This document shows, piece after piece, positions 47,308 through 56,487 of a stretch of DNA of 64,000 nucleotides (positions are counted from its first letter, which is position 1; each line of letters starts with the position of its first letter). The translations under genes and the position numbers were made by a program. The notes under the pieces are model-generated. The model was not told where the DNA came from. It did no database searches and worked only from the letters and a program-made list of their open reading frames with translations. The stretch comes from Cryptomeria japonica (Eukaryota; Streptophyta; Pinopsida; Cupressales; Cupressaceae), in NCBI RefSeq assembly GCF_030272615.1, contig NC_081413.1, positions 102,072,239 to 102,136,238 on the forward strand, given 5' to 3'.

Positions 47308-49495
47308 TGGCCTAAATCATGAAGCAACCCTATGAAACTTTTCTATTTCATACCTCACGGGCTCCGAGAAAGGCTAATCGACCTTGTTGATTAGTCTCTT
47401 TTCATTTTACGTCTTTATGTTTAGTCATTTTTGAGTTATTAGTTTTCTTTGTTTTTACTGATAGGTCGGGCTTTAAACCCCAACATGTCAGTTTGCCTTT
47501 GTCAACACATCGGACTTTGTTGACTTTAAAGTCCGATGTGCTAGTTTGCCTGCCTGGCAGGTCAGACTTTAAAGTCCGACTTGCAGTTTGCCTTTGTCAA
47601 CACATCGGACTTTAAAATCTGACCAGCTAGTGTCTTGTGGTGACATGTCGGACTTTAAAGTCTACCCTGTCAACATGAGTTGCATTTATTGCAACTCGTG
47701 TTTATCTTTTAGTTAGTTATAAATTGATTTTTAGTCGGTCTTTTTGCATTCTAAGTCTTCGGGTTTTTCTTAGGTTTTGCTAGGGTTTGTGTTAGTTTTC
47801 AGTGTTGCTTCGTTGTTTGTTTTTCTCTAGCTAATGTGAGGTATGTCAGGTTTTTGAAACCTGACATACCTTCCCCTTTTCTACTAAACCTCTCATAATG
47901 GGTTACAAAACTTGAAAGAAGATTTTCTTTTTCGTTCCATTTTCCTTACATGTCGGGTTTTGAACCCCGACATGCAAGTCAACCAATGCTCGTTCCCACA
48001 GCTCACATGTCGGGGTTCAAAACCTGACATGTGAGGATGAAGTTTCCTCAAGTCACATGTTGTGTTTCAAACCCCGACATGGGAGCTTTTATATTTACAT
48101 TTGCAACTGATAGGTCGAGGTTTGGAACCTGACCTGCTAGTCAGTTTTGTTCCACTAGCATGTCGGGTTTTAAACCCCAACCTTTCAATGATTTATTTTA
48201 CTTTATATTATCATGTTGAGGATTAAAACCTGACATGCTAGTATCTTTCCTTTGCAACTAGCAAGTCGGATTTTAAACCCTGACCTGCCAGTTTTGATGT
48301 TTTTTCTTTCATGAGCCTTTTTCAATCTATTTTTCACTCAGTCCTGTTTAATTCTGGATCTCCAGCTTGTTCTTCTGATGATGAATATTGATCATGGGCC
48401 TAACAAACATGTTCTCTGTAGAATTTTGAAAATTTCCAATTCATCTGTAATCAAATTGAAGGCGTCTCCCATTCATATAGATATATCATCGAGCAAACCT
48501 GTATAGAAAAAGATGAAGCTAAGATAAAATCCATCTTGGCTAAATTTGAAGAATTTAAATCCAATGAGGAGGAGAAAGATGAATAAAGTGTCCCCTTTTT
48601 GACACTTAGTTTTTCATGTAGATGCATTTTTAATGTAGTTGCATTTTTAGATGCTGTAATTTTTCTCGTTGTTGCATGTTCCCTTTATGCTATAGTTGTA
48701 GTCAAGTGGGATTGTGCAGTTGAATTAGTCAACTATGCCCACCTTTTTCTCCTTTTATCTCCTATATATAGAGGAGCCTCATTTGTAAATATTTATCTTT
48801 TATTATGCTAAGCAAGACTTTGCTGAATTTTTGCCTCAACTAAGACTTTGAGCTTTTTGTTGTGAAGATTCAATCACGCAAATAAAGAAAGCAATTCCAT
48901 TTGATCTCAAACTTTGTGTTGTGTCAAAGATTGTTTATATGAGTTAATGTTCCTATGTTCATTGCTTATAGATGTTCTTTAATTCCTTGATATTGGTGAT
49001 ATCATTTATGTGAGTAACAGAGCTTTCCAATTATGATAAGTAGACTTTATGCTATTTGCATATTTGGGAAATTTTCTGATGTTAAGTGATTAGTGGTAGG
49101 CTTTGTATTGTTGTTATTACATGTAGTTTTAAGGGATTGAGAAATTATACTTGAATACTTTGAGTTGCAAGTTAAATTTCTTATCATTTGTAATCATTAG
49201 CTTAGTTAGAATTACATTCAAGAAAGACTTTGTGCTTCTTGATTGTAAGTTTAGTTTGTTCATTTCTTTAAGTATCCAAAGTGATAGAGAATTGTAACAA
49301 AGTGGAGGGAGAATACATAAAGTCTGAAAAAAAAAGTTATATGCCCGAAACTTACCCACAAATTTTAGTTTCTTGTTAATTAGAGAAGAAATTTCAAAGG
49401 GAACCTCCCCTTGCTGAGAGGAGAGATTAATTTCTCAACATAGTTGTGTGTAAATTATATATTTTGTCATTGGTATGCTAGTGACAAAATATTCA
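47308..49495 (+). repeat. Right LTR of gag-only element A (with empty site and expanded palindromes)
   Basis: 2,188 bp. At 48963-48985 it reads through gcttatagatgttctttaattcc without interruption, the empty counterpart of the copia insertion in the left LTR. It carries about a dozen palindromes (47455-48295), seven of them in a block absent from the left LTR. Confidence 0.8.
47455..48295. repeat. Expanded palindrome array, right LTR
   Basis: Two related palindrome types follow each other. CGGACTTTAAAGTCCG-like units lie at 47455-47672, and CGGGGTTTTAAACCCCG-like units at 47949-48291, flanked by acatgt or ctgctag arms. Between them lies aggtatgtcaggttt / aaacctgacatacct (47841-47875), 15-bp perfect arms with a 3-nt loop. 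Confidence 0.8.
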
Positions 49496-49870
49496 CCTAA
49501 CAAGATCATCAAGATACAAGACACTTCTATCCTCAGATCGAGTCTTTGCTATATATCAGCAAGCTTTCCTTTCATGTTCAATTTAATTCAATTTCACTTG
49601 GTTGATTCCAAAACCGAGGTTTGACTTAGGCAAACCCCTTTCTACCCAACATTTTCCCCTTTTTTGTTGTGCAGAAACATGTGGCACACCTACAAAAATA
49701 GGTACATACTATTTAAGAGGAGATCTGTAGTTTGCAATTCATCAAATAAAAAATTGTCAGGAGCAGGCTAAGCATAGTGACCCAGTCTTGGGAGCGGGCC
49801 AATTTGTGAGACCTGGTCCCTGCACCTTTTCCTCAAATTTGGACTGTGGTCTGGTTTTGGTCTGCTTTAT
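49496..49870. other. Old LTR-like remnant
   Basis: No coding frame. ttccaaaaccgaggtttgacttaggcaaacccc (49609-49641) resembles the U5 part of the LTR of gag-only element B (50570-50605). Confidence 0.4.
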
Positions 49871-50111
49871 TGTATTTATTGGCATTATTGGCATTAAGTT
49901 GTCATTGATGTCAATATGTTTGGCCAAGTCACAAGTAAGTGTAGCGTCCTAAAATTGTGACACTTGCAATTTCGACTGCATTTGGGTCTTCACGATGGCA
50001 GCGCAACGTTGAACCTGAATGGAGACCCCGAAACCTATTTACAACATCAAAAACTGCATTTTTCCGCACCCTGGCCTGATCCCTCCTTGCACCCTACTGT
50101 TCCGGGAGGTG

Positions 50112-50142
50112 GGACCAGGGCGCCCAGCGCCCTGGTCCCTGG
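50112..50142. repeat. Single 31-bp palindromic unit in the left LTR
   Basis: GGACCAGGGCGC and GCGCCCTGGTCC form perfect 12-bp arms around a 3-nt loop. Confidence 0.9.
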
Positions 50143-50732
50143 CCCTATTTTGGGCCCGATCTCTTTTGGGCATCGGGTCTTTAAGTTTGCAAATTGGAAA
50201 ATAATGTTTCCTGGTCGGCCTAAGGTCGGGAAAACCAGTCTATCAGCCCTAATTGACAAGTATATAAACTACATTTCCTCTCCCATTTGAGGAGGTCGAA
50301 AAAAGGAAATAAGCAAAAGCAAGACGCGGAAGCAATATTCAAACATTCAAGCATTCCTTCGAGCAATTGAGTATTCTAAGTCTCCATTCAAGGCTAGGTG
50401 TTGCATTCAAGACAAGGAATCAACCATTGAAGAGGAGATCACATACAACATACAACATACTACATACATTACACCTTCGCATGTAAGAATACAAACATTC
50501 TTACAACAAGGTATCAGTACTTGTTTACATTACAAACATTTACATTTACAGCATTCTCATTTCTTGGTTAATTCCAAAACTGGGGTTTGACCTAAAGGCA
50601 AACCCCGGTTCCCTAACCCCCCAATCATCCTCTCTTTTCTGTGTGTAGGTTGCAGGTACGCGGCTGTAATTGAAGATCTGGAATCCTTGTGCAGAGACGA
50701 ACAGATCCCCCTTCGTTTCGCGGATTTTTCGG

Positions 50733-50765
50733 AGGACCGTGTGCACGCTAGGCACCATCGTCCCG
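50733..50765 (+). repeat. Hairpin motif copy 1 (left LTR)
   Basis: ggaggaccgtgtgcac, then gcaccatcgtcccg: the same arrangement as copies in the leader at 51535 and 52155. Confidence 0.75.
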
Positions 50766-51131
50766 TCAACTTTCGCTCAAATTTGTAGAATAGCACTGTC
50801 TCGACATTTTACTGCTAATTCCAGGTCCGCAACTTCATCCCATATCCCTATCTCTATTTATAAGCGAATCTTTCCTACTTTACATGCATTCCTAGTTCAA
50901 TCTTTCTATCAACATTCTTTACAAAAGAGGGTATCCTTGATGTCTTAACCCTTGAAACTCATATAGAATCCAATCTTGCATTGCGTGGAATTGGATCTTG
51001 TGGGTTTCAACCCCTCTTTTGAATGTAAAGTTTCCCCTAAGTGAAAACCATCAACCCTAGTGACTCTCCCTTCTCTCTCCATGGAGATTGGGGAGGGGAG
51101 AACAACTAGGGTTTGATTTTTCCACTTTACA

Positions 51132-51150
51132 TTTTGGTGAACCCGACGTG
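51132..51150 (+). promoter_or_regulatory. Putative primer-binding site of gag-only element B
   Basis: TTTTGGTGAACCCGACGTG directly follows the left LTR. The tRNA it pairs with was not identified. Confidence 0.6.
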
Positions 51151-52316
51151 AAACATCCTCATTCTGATTATTCCTGGTTAGATCTGAAAATTTTGCTCTC
51201 CTAATTATATTTCCATGTTTGATCTTTTGCAAATTTTAGAGGTTGATTGCATAAAAACCCTAAAATTTTCTTTTTAAGTAATTAAACTTATGAAACGTTT
51301 AATTGTTAATGCTTGTTTCAGATCTACCCTTCTATTGTAAATTATCAATCCATATTTGTGCTTTAATTCTAAAAATTAAGTGGTTAAATGTCAAAACCCT
51401 AATTTTTAAGACCTTCTTGATCCAACCTTTGACTGATAATTTCACTAATCAAAACACCTCCAAATCGGCTGTAATTTTGGATTCCGCAACAAAATCACAA
51501 TATCTCTCATCCCTAAAAATTTGGAAAAAAGTTGCGAGGACCGTGTGCACCCCGAGTGCCATCGTCCCCGACATTTTTTCTAAAATTTCGGGAGCTAGAT
51601 CTTACTGTATTTTTCTGCTAAAATCCAGAATTTTGGCTAATTTTATCAATTTTAACACTCTCAAAATTAAAGTCAAAGTTGGTCTAGCGATTGCTTGGAT
51701 TGAGGCTTCTAATCATTCAAAAATTGTTGAAATTAAAATTCATATCAAAATTGTGTTTCTTACTGTCCTAAATCTGAAAAGTGTGTTGGCATTCATTCAA
51801 AATTTCAGTGCTTTATTCAAATCTTTACAATTTGTGACTTTTGAAATTAAGTGTTTAATTGCAACAACCTTGATTTCCACTTTCAAATTCGAAATTTGCA
51901 TGAAATCGAGTCAACTTTTAAATTTCAAAACTTGCATTGCTTTCAGCATTCCCTCTAAAATCATAAAATTCAAAATTTCAGTTTCCCCCTCTTTTTCAAG
52001 ATTCAAATTTTACATTTTTCAACAATCTTGGTAGGGTTCAATTTTGAGATTGCAACTTTAATTTGGCCTATCTACAGATCATAAAATCACTCAATTTTTT
52101 CAGATTAGCTTTAAAATCATCATAACTGTCATCCCTGAAAATTTCGAAAAAAGTTGCGAGGACCGTGTGCACACCGTTCGCCACGGTCCCAGACATTTTT
52201 TCCGAAATTTCAGGAGATTGTCCTAATTGCATTTAACAGCTTAAATCTAGGAGATTGGCTGGTTTTATTGAGATTTGCTACCTCTAAAATTCAAAATCTC
52301 TCTCTCTCTCTAGTGC
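51151..52316 (+). other. Leader of gag-only element B with two repeated hairpin units
   Basis: About 1.2 kb between primer site and gag. Two units about 617 bp apart share catccctaaaaatttggaaaaaagttgcgaggaccgtgtgcac-like sequence (51511-51600 and 52131-52215). Arms GGACCGTG (52160-52167) and CACGGTCC (52182-52189) are perfect in the second. An open frame of 243 codons at 51303-52034 has no recognisable domain and is taken as non-coding. Confidence 0.6.
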
Positions 52317-54203
52317 ATGAGTTTTACAACAATAAGTCCTACTTACACTATTCTCGTTAGACGAAGCCTTAGAATTAAGTCTTTCCAAGGTGTAATTACC
52401 GAGGAGATGGAACCTAATTTGAATGGCCCTTTTAACGAGGACATGGGTAATTCCTCTAATCCTCTTAATGATGAAGAAGCTCTCCATGAGGTTTCTGTAG
52501 AACAACTTTCAAAATTGGATAACCAATTTAATGATTTTCGACAATGGATGTCTCAAGAATATCCTAATAGTCAAGCTCTTTCATTAATTGAGGGTCTAAA
52601 ACGTATGGTTCAAAATGATAAGAATGGAATTGATATTTTGCGTGGTATTGCACACATTGTGGATTCGAATGTGATGCCTATGAAAAGTTGTGCCGAAACC
52701 TTAGGTTATACACAACCTCCTACTCAAGTTAATCATTCTATTCCTTTGACAACTTCTATTGCTAGTATACCTACTTTTACATCAAACATAATGACTACTT
52801 TAATACAAGACATTCCTCCTATGATCACTAGTCATGGGGGCAATCCTTCTTCTTCAATCAACCCTCTTCCTTCATTCAATCCAACTTCTTCATTCATTCC
52901 TTCAATGAGTGTTCCTATTATATCTCCACAAATGAACATGACGCAAGGGGGCAATTCATTTAACCATTCCATTCCTCCTTGTAGTGTCCCTTCTTTTCAA
53001 TCATCTCCTATGACTAACTATCATAGTGTCCCACCACCTTACTCTCTACCTTCTTTCAATAACATAACACCTCCATCACAATCTAACATGTCTAATATGA
53101 ACTCTTCGACTGAAGCGACCATTAACAATCTTGCACAAACTGTCTCTTCTTTACAGCAACAAATTGCCTCTATGAATCAATCTAAGTTTAGTGTGCCCAC
53201 ATTTGATGTTGCGAGCCCACTTTCTCTTGACATTTTTCGAGCTATCCCCCCTAAACATGTTGAAATTCCGCATTTGGAGCTTTATAATGGTAAGGGTGAT
53301 CCTCTAACACATGTTAAGACCTTTCAAACAATATGTACTGATTTTGCTTATGACCAAAGGTTGCTTGCAAAACTATTTACTAGAACATTAAGAGATAAAG
53401 CCTTACAATGGTATTGCTCGTTGCCTTCCTATTCTATTACTTCTTTCGAACAACTTGCAAATGCTTTTATTCAACAATTTCAAAACAATATAAGTCCTAA
53501 AGTTACTTTGATTGATTTAATGCATTGTAAACAATGTGTTAAAGAAAAAGTAACTGATTTCATTGGTAGATATAAGAATTTGTATGCTCAAATTTCTTTT
53601 CCAGTCCCTGACAATGATATTCAAAGAATCTTTATTTCTAATTTACAAAAAGATATTAGAGAAAAACTTCTGTTTTCTGAGTTTACTTCTTTCCAACAGT
53701 TGTGCGCAACTCTTCACAATTATCAACTGACTGTGAGTCAAATGGAACAAGCAAATCCTATGGCTCCGAGTGATAAGGGTGATAGTAGTCAACAACCATT
53801 TGGGAAGTTTAAACCAAACAGAGAGTCCATTAAATTCAATGAAAACATCATCAACAACAATGTGAATGCAGCATTAGGTGTGCCTCCTATTTCTAAGTTT
53901 TTCAAGAAAGAAAGAAAGTTTACTCCTTTGAATGAATCATTGCATAGTATTATGAATAAGTTATTGGAACAAAATGTGCTTACTCTTCCTCCTATAAGGC
54001 AAATAGATCCTGCAAAGATTAACTCACCCTATTTTGATAACAAATCTTTTTGTCAATTTCATCGTCATCCTGGGCATGATACTGAAAAATGTTTTGCTTT
54101 AAAGGGTAAAATTCAAGATTTGATTGATAATAATACTATCTCTATTTCTGGTGTGAATGATAAAGGCAACACATCTGTAGCTCCTCCTAACCAAAATCTT
54201 TAG
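52317..54203 (+). CDS. gag: Gag of element B, intact frame ending in TAG
   Basis: 628 codons. The N-terminal third is acidic, the middle is Pro/Ser/Asn-rich low complexity, and the retrotransposon gag domain lies at residues about 300-470 (PHLELYNGKGDPLTHVKTF, LRDKALQWYCSLPSYSI, FIGRYKNLYAQISF). Near the C-terminus a knuckle of C-x2-H-x4-H-x4-C type (CQFHRHPGHDTEKC) is followed by LKGKIQDLIDN, as in Tat-lineage gags. The first ATG at 52317 is used here, though one at 52407 (MEPNLNG) is also plausible. The TAG stop is in frame with the next ORF. No other stop occurs, which stands out in this window. Particle formation and RNA binding are inferred from the family. Confidence 0.85.
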   Translation: MSFTTISPTYTILVRRSLRIKSFQGVITEEMEPNLNGPFNEDMGNSSNPLNDEEALHEVSVEQLSKLDNQFNDFRQWMSQEYPNSQALSLIEGLKRMVQNDKNGIDILRGIAHIVDSNVMPMKSCAETLGYTQPPTQVNHSIPLTTSIASIPTFTSNIMTTLIQDIPPMITSHGGNPSSSINPLPSFNPTSSFIPSMSVPIISPQMNMTQGGNSFNHSIPPCSVPSFQSSPMTNYHSVPPPYSLPSFNNITPPSQSNMSNMNSSTEATINNLAQTVSSLQQQIASMNQSKFSVPTFDVASPLSLDIFRAIPPKHVEIPHLELYNGKGDPLTHVKTFQTICTDFAYDQRLLAKLFTRTLRDKALQWYCSLPSYSITSFEQLANAFIQQFQNNISPKVTLIDLMHCKQCVKEKVTDFIGRYKNLYAQISFPVPDNDIQRIFISNLQKDIREKLLFSEFTSFQQLCATLHNYQLTVSQMEQANPMAPSDKGDSSQQPFGKFKPNRESIKFNENIINNNVNAALGVPPISKFFKKERKFTPLNESLHSIMNKLLEQNVLTLPPIRQIDPAKINSPYFDNKSFCQFHRHPGHDTEKCFALKGKIQDLIDNNTISISGVNDKGNTSVAPPNQNL

Positions 54204-55748
54204 ATTTTTACTGATCCATTGCCTTCTCATACTTCTAATGCGATTGATACTACTGATTCCTCTGTCTCACCTAATGATCTTGTGTCTATGACTCCAAATG
54301 TGATTAACTTTGTAGAGCAGCAGAAGATCCCTAAAGAACCTTCCATCACCTTTGATTCCAGTGAAATTATTAGGGCACCTGATGGTCCTTTATATATAGT
54401 TGCAAAAGTCAAGAATACCCCTTGTCGTGGAGTGCTTATTGATCCTTCTTGTATGGTTAATATCATTACTCAAGAATTCCTTTTTACTTTGCAATTGAAT
54501 CAAGTGATCTATGATGAAACAAATGTGGTTGTGAAACTATTTGATGCATTTTCTTCTCCTACAATTGGTTCTATTACATTACCTATTGAGGTCCATAACA
54601 AATCCCTTGATGTGGACTTTGCTATTATTCCATCGTCTGAACAATTTCGTGTGAAGCTAGGCTATCCTTGGCTATCTTCCATGAAAGCTATTGCTTCTCC
54701 TATTCACAAGTGTTTGAAATTTCCCCATAATGGTGAAGTTGTTACTGTCAATCATAGTCTCTTTAAACCAGCTGAAAGAACTTCTAGCATTCCTATTGAT
54801 TATTTTTGGCCTAAACAATTCCAATCTCTTCCTCCGCGAAGTGATCATCTTTTCAAATCTTATCAAAAGTGGAAGAAAGATATGATCCTATCTCTAAGTG
54901 AACCTAGAACACCCAAACTTGACATTCCTATCATTCTTGAGAAGGAAGTTCTTCCTTTGAAAGATAAAACTAATGTCTTTCCTCAAGAAGATTCCCAACC
55001 CATCCCTATGCCTATATCTAATAAACTTCCTAAAAGTAGACCTATACCTCCTCGTCATGATGGACTTGGTCTCCTTCCTAAACCGAATATTCCTCCTTTG
55101 TATGGAGCAGTTCCTCCTCCTTCCTCTTATGGAGAGAAGAGACCTTCCTCTTCTCCTATTGTTCAACCTAAGAGACCACAACCTAAACACCCAAGTGATA
55201 AGGATGAGAACATTCCTCCTCCTCAATCTTCGCAACTTCCTACTAAGACTAGACGAAATCTTTCTGCACGTGAATGCCAACGAAAGCGTCATCTTAGAGC
55301 TCAGGCAGCTGCTTCTCAAACTTTGCAATCCCCAAAAACACCTTCAGCTAGTATTATTCCATTTTCTCCTCAGCTGATGATTGAGCCGAAATCTCCTAAA
55401 CATAAGATGCATGATGGTCTTGATCCTGTGCGAGTTAAAGATCCTATTTTTATAAATCTTGATGATGATATAGATGAAAATGTTATTCATGATGAAAATG
55501 TTACTCCTGTTCGTTCTGATAGTGAATATGAATATGTTGATGTTGATAACCATCTATCTAATGAATTTTCTAAAGCACTTATCCTAGCTCCTAGACAAGA
55601 ACACCGTGGCTTGGGGTATGAACATAGCCCTTGTTTGGATCTTGTGATAGCTCCATCTGCTGTGTTGGATGTTCCCCCTATAGCGTGTTTCCTACCTTCC
55701 CAAAATATTGATCAGCAAGATCGGGGGGTAGATGACGTGCTAGACTAG
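54204..55748 (+). CDS. Protease-like ORF of element B, in frame with gag
   Basis: 514 codons open from directly after the gag TAG; the first ATG is 54219. Residues about 65-200 resemble a Tat-type retropepsin: APDGPLYIVAKVKNTPCRGV, then VLIDPSCMVNIIT where active proteases have D-S/G-G, and VKLGYPWLSSMKAI at the place of LGRPW. The active-site Gly is lost, so catalysis is unlikely. The rest is Pro-rich (GLGLLPKPNIPPLYG) and acidic. No RT follows. It may be made only by readthrough of the TAG or by re-initiation. Confidence 0.75.
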   Translation: MFTDPLPSHTSNAIDTTDSSVSPNDLVSMTPNVINFVEQQKIPKEPSITFDSSEIIRAPDGPLYIVAKVKNTPCRGVLIDPSCMVNIITQEFLFTLQLNQVIYDETNVVVKLFDAFSSPTIGSITLPIEVHNKSLDVDFAIIPSSEQFRVKLGYPWLSSMKAIASPIHKCLKFPHNGEVVTVNHSLFKPAERTSSIPIDYFWPKQFQSLPPRSDHLFKSYQKWKKDMILSLSEPRTPKLDIPIILEKEVLPLKDKTNVFPQEDSQPIPMPISNKLPKSRPIPPRHDGLGLLPKPNIPPLYGAVPPPSSYGEKRPSSSPIVQPKRPQPKHPSDKDENIPPPQSSQLPTKTRRNLSARECQRKRHLRAQAAASQTLQSPKTPSASIIPFSPQLMIEPKSPKHKMHDGLDPVRVKDPIFINLDDDIDENVIHDENVTPVRSDSEYEYVDVDNHLSNEFSKALILAPRQEHRGLGYEHSPCLDLVIAPSAVLDVPPIACFLPSQNIDQQDRGVDDVLD

Positions 55749-56487
55749 TTCATTAGCATAGCAGACTCTCTCCTCCTCTCTTTTGTTACTTCTTCTATGT
55801 GTTATTCTCATTCTTCTATTTGTTGTCCTTAGTGTTGTCTACTTGAGGACGATGCAAAACATTGAGATCTCTTTTGGTCTCTCTCATGTTGACTCAAAAG
55901 ACACATGTGTTCCCTTCTTCTAGGTGACCTTCCTTGATTGGGGAATGAAGAACAATTATGCATACATACATATGATATACATGAATTATCATACAGCATA
56001 CTAACCCCAAGGAAAGCGAAGTCACCTTGTGCTTTGTGTTTTGTGTCTATTATCCTTGAGCTTATCTCACACTTGGGGGCTAAATCCTTGTGATAATGTG
56101 CTCCTTTCTCATTTCTTATATGTATCACTACCTTAAAGCAATCACCCCCGGTGAGGTGTGTGCGATCGCTTTAACGTAGGGGGCATACATCCCGTTCATA
56201 TCTTTTCAAGATACTTGAAAATTTCTTGACAAATTTAGCTTTGCCTTGAAAAATTTTCATATCCTTCTTGCATGACTTATAGTGAGGGAACCTTACTACT
56301 GACAGTCATGGTTCTCCCTCATGATCTTCCCTTTTACTTTATCAATCAAAGTCGTAAGATCCTTAGTCCACTGGGGGCTTGGTGTATCTTGCCTCCTTGA
56401 CGTGTTGAAAGTTTTTCAATGTTGTTTCCTTGTACTTTACCGGAAGTATGAGCGTACGCTTATACTCCCGCTAAAGTGGGGGCTAAA
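55749..56487. other. 3' non-coding part of element B and polypurine tract
   Basis: No frame is supported. AAAGTGGGGGCTAAA (56473-56487) directly before the right LTR is the polypurine tract. Confidence 0.7.

Larger units (their letters stand above)
25655..49495 (+). mobile_element. Gag-only LTR retrotransposon A (non-autonomous), hosting the nest
   Basis: The left LTR is 25655-26600 plus 44721-45244, the right LTR 47308-49495. Both start TGGCCTA and end AATATTCA. The 2.06-kb internal part holds a primer-site-like sequence (about 45252-45270) and one gag gene, with no protease, RT, RNase H or integrase, the layout known as TR-GAG. The left LTR is interrupted by the copia element 26601-44720. 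No target duplication is visible (tcggg versus cctaa), so one flank may have rearranged. Confidence 0.7.
49940..51131 (+). repeat. Left LTR of gag-only element B
   Basis: Contains one copy of the 31-bp palindromic unit (50112-50142) and one copy of the GGACCGTG hairpin motif (50733-50765). A TATA-like gtatataaac lies at about 50260. Confidence 0.92.

Noticed and set aside
51303-52034. A 243-codon frame in the leader of element B
   Set aside because: It consists of low-complexity A/T-rich sequence with the repeated hairpin units inside it and shows no domain. Treated as leader.
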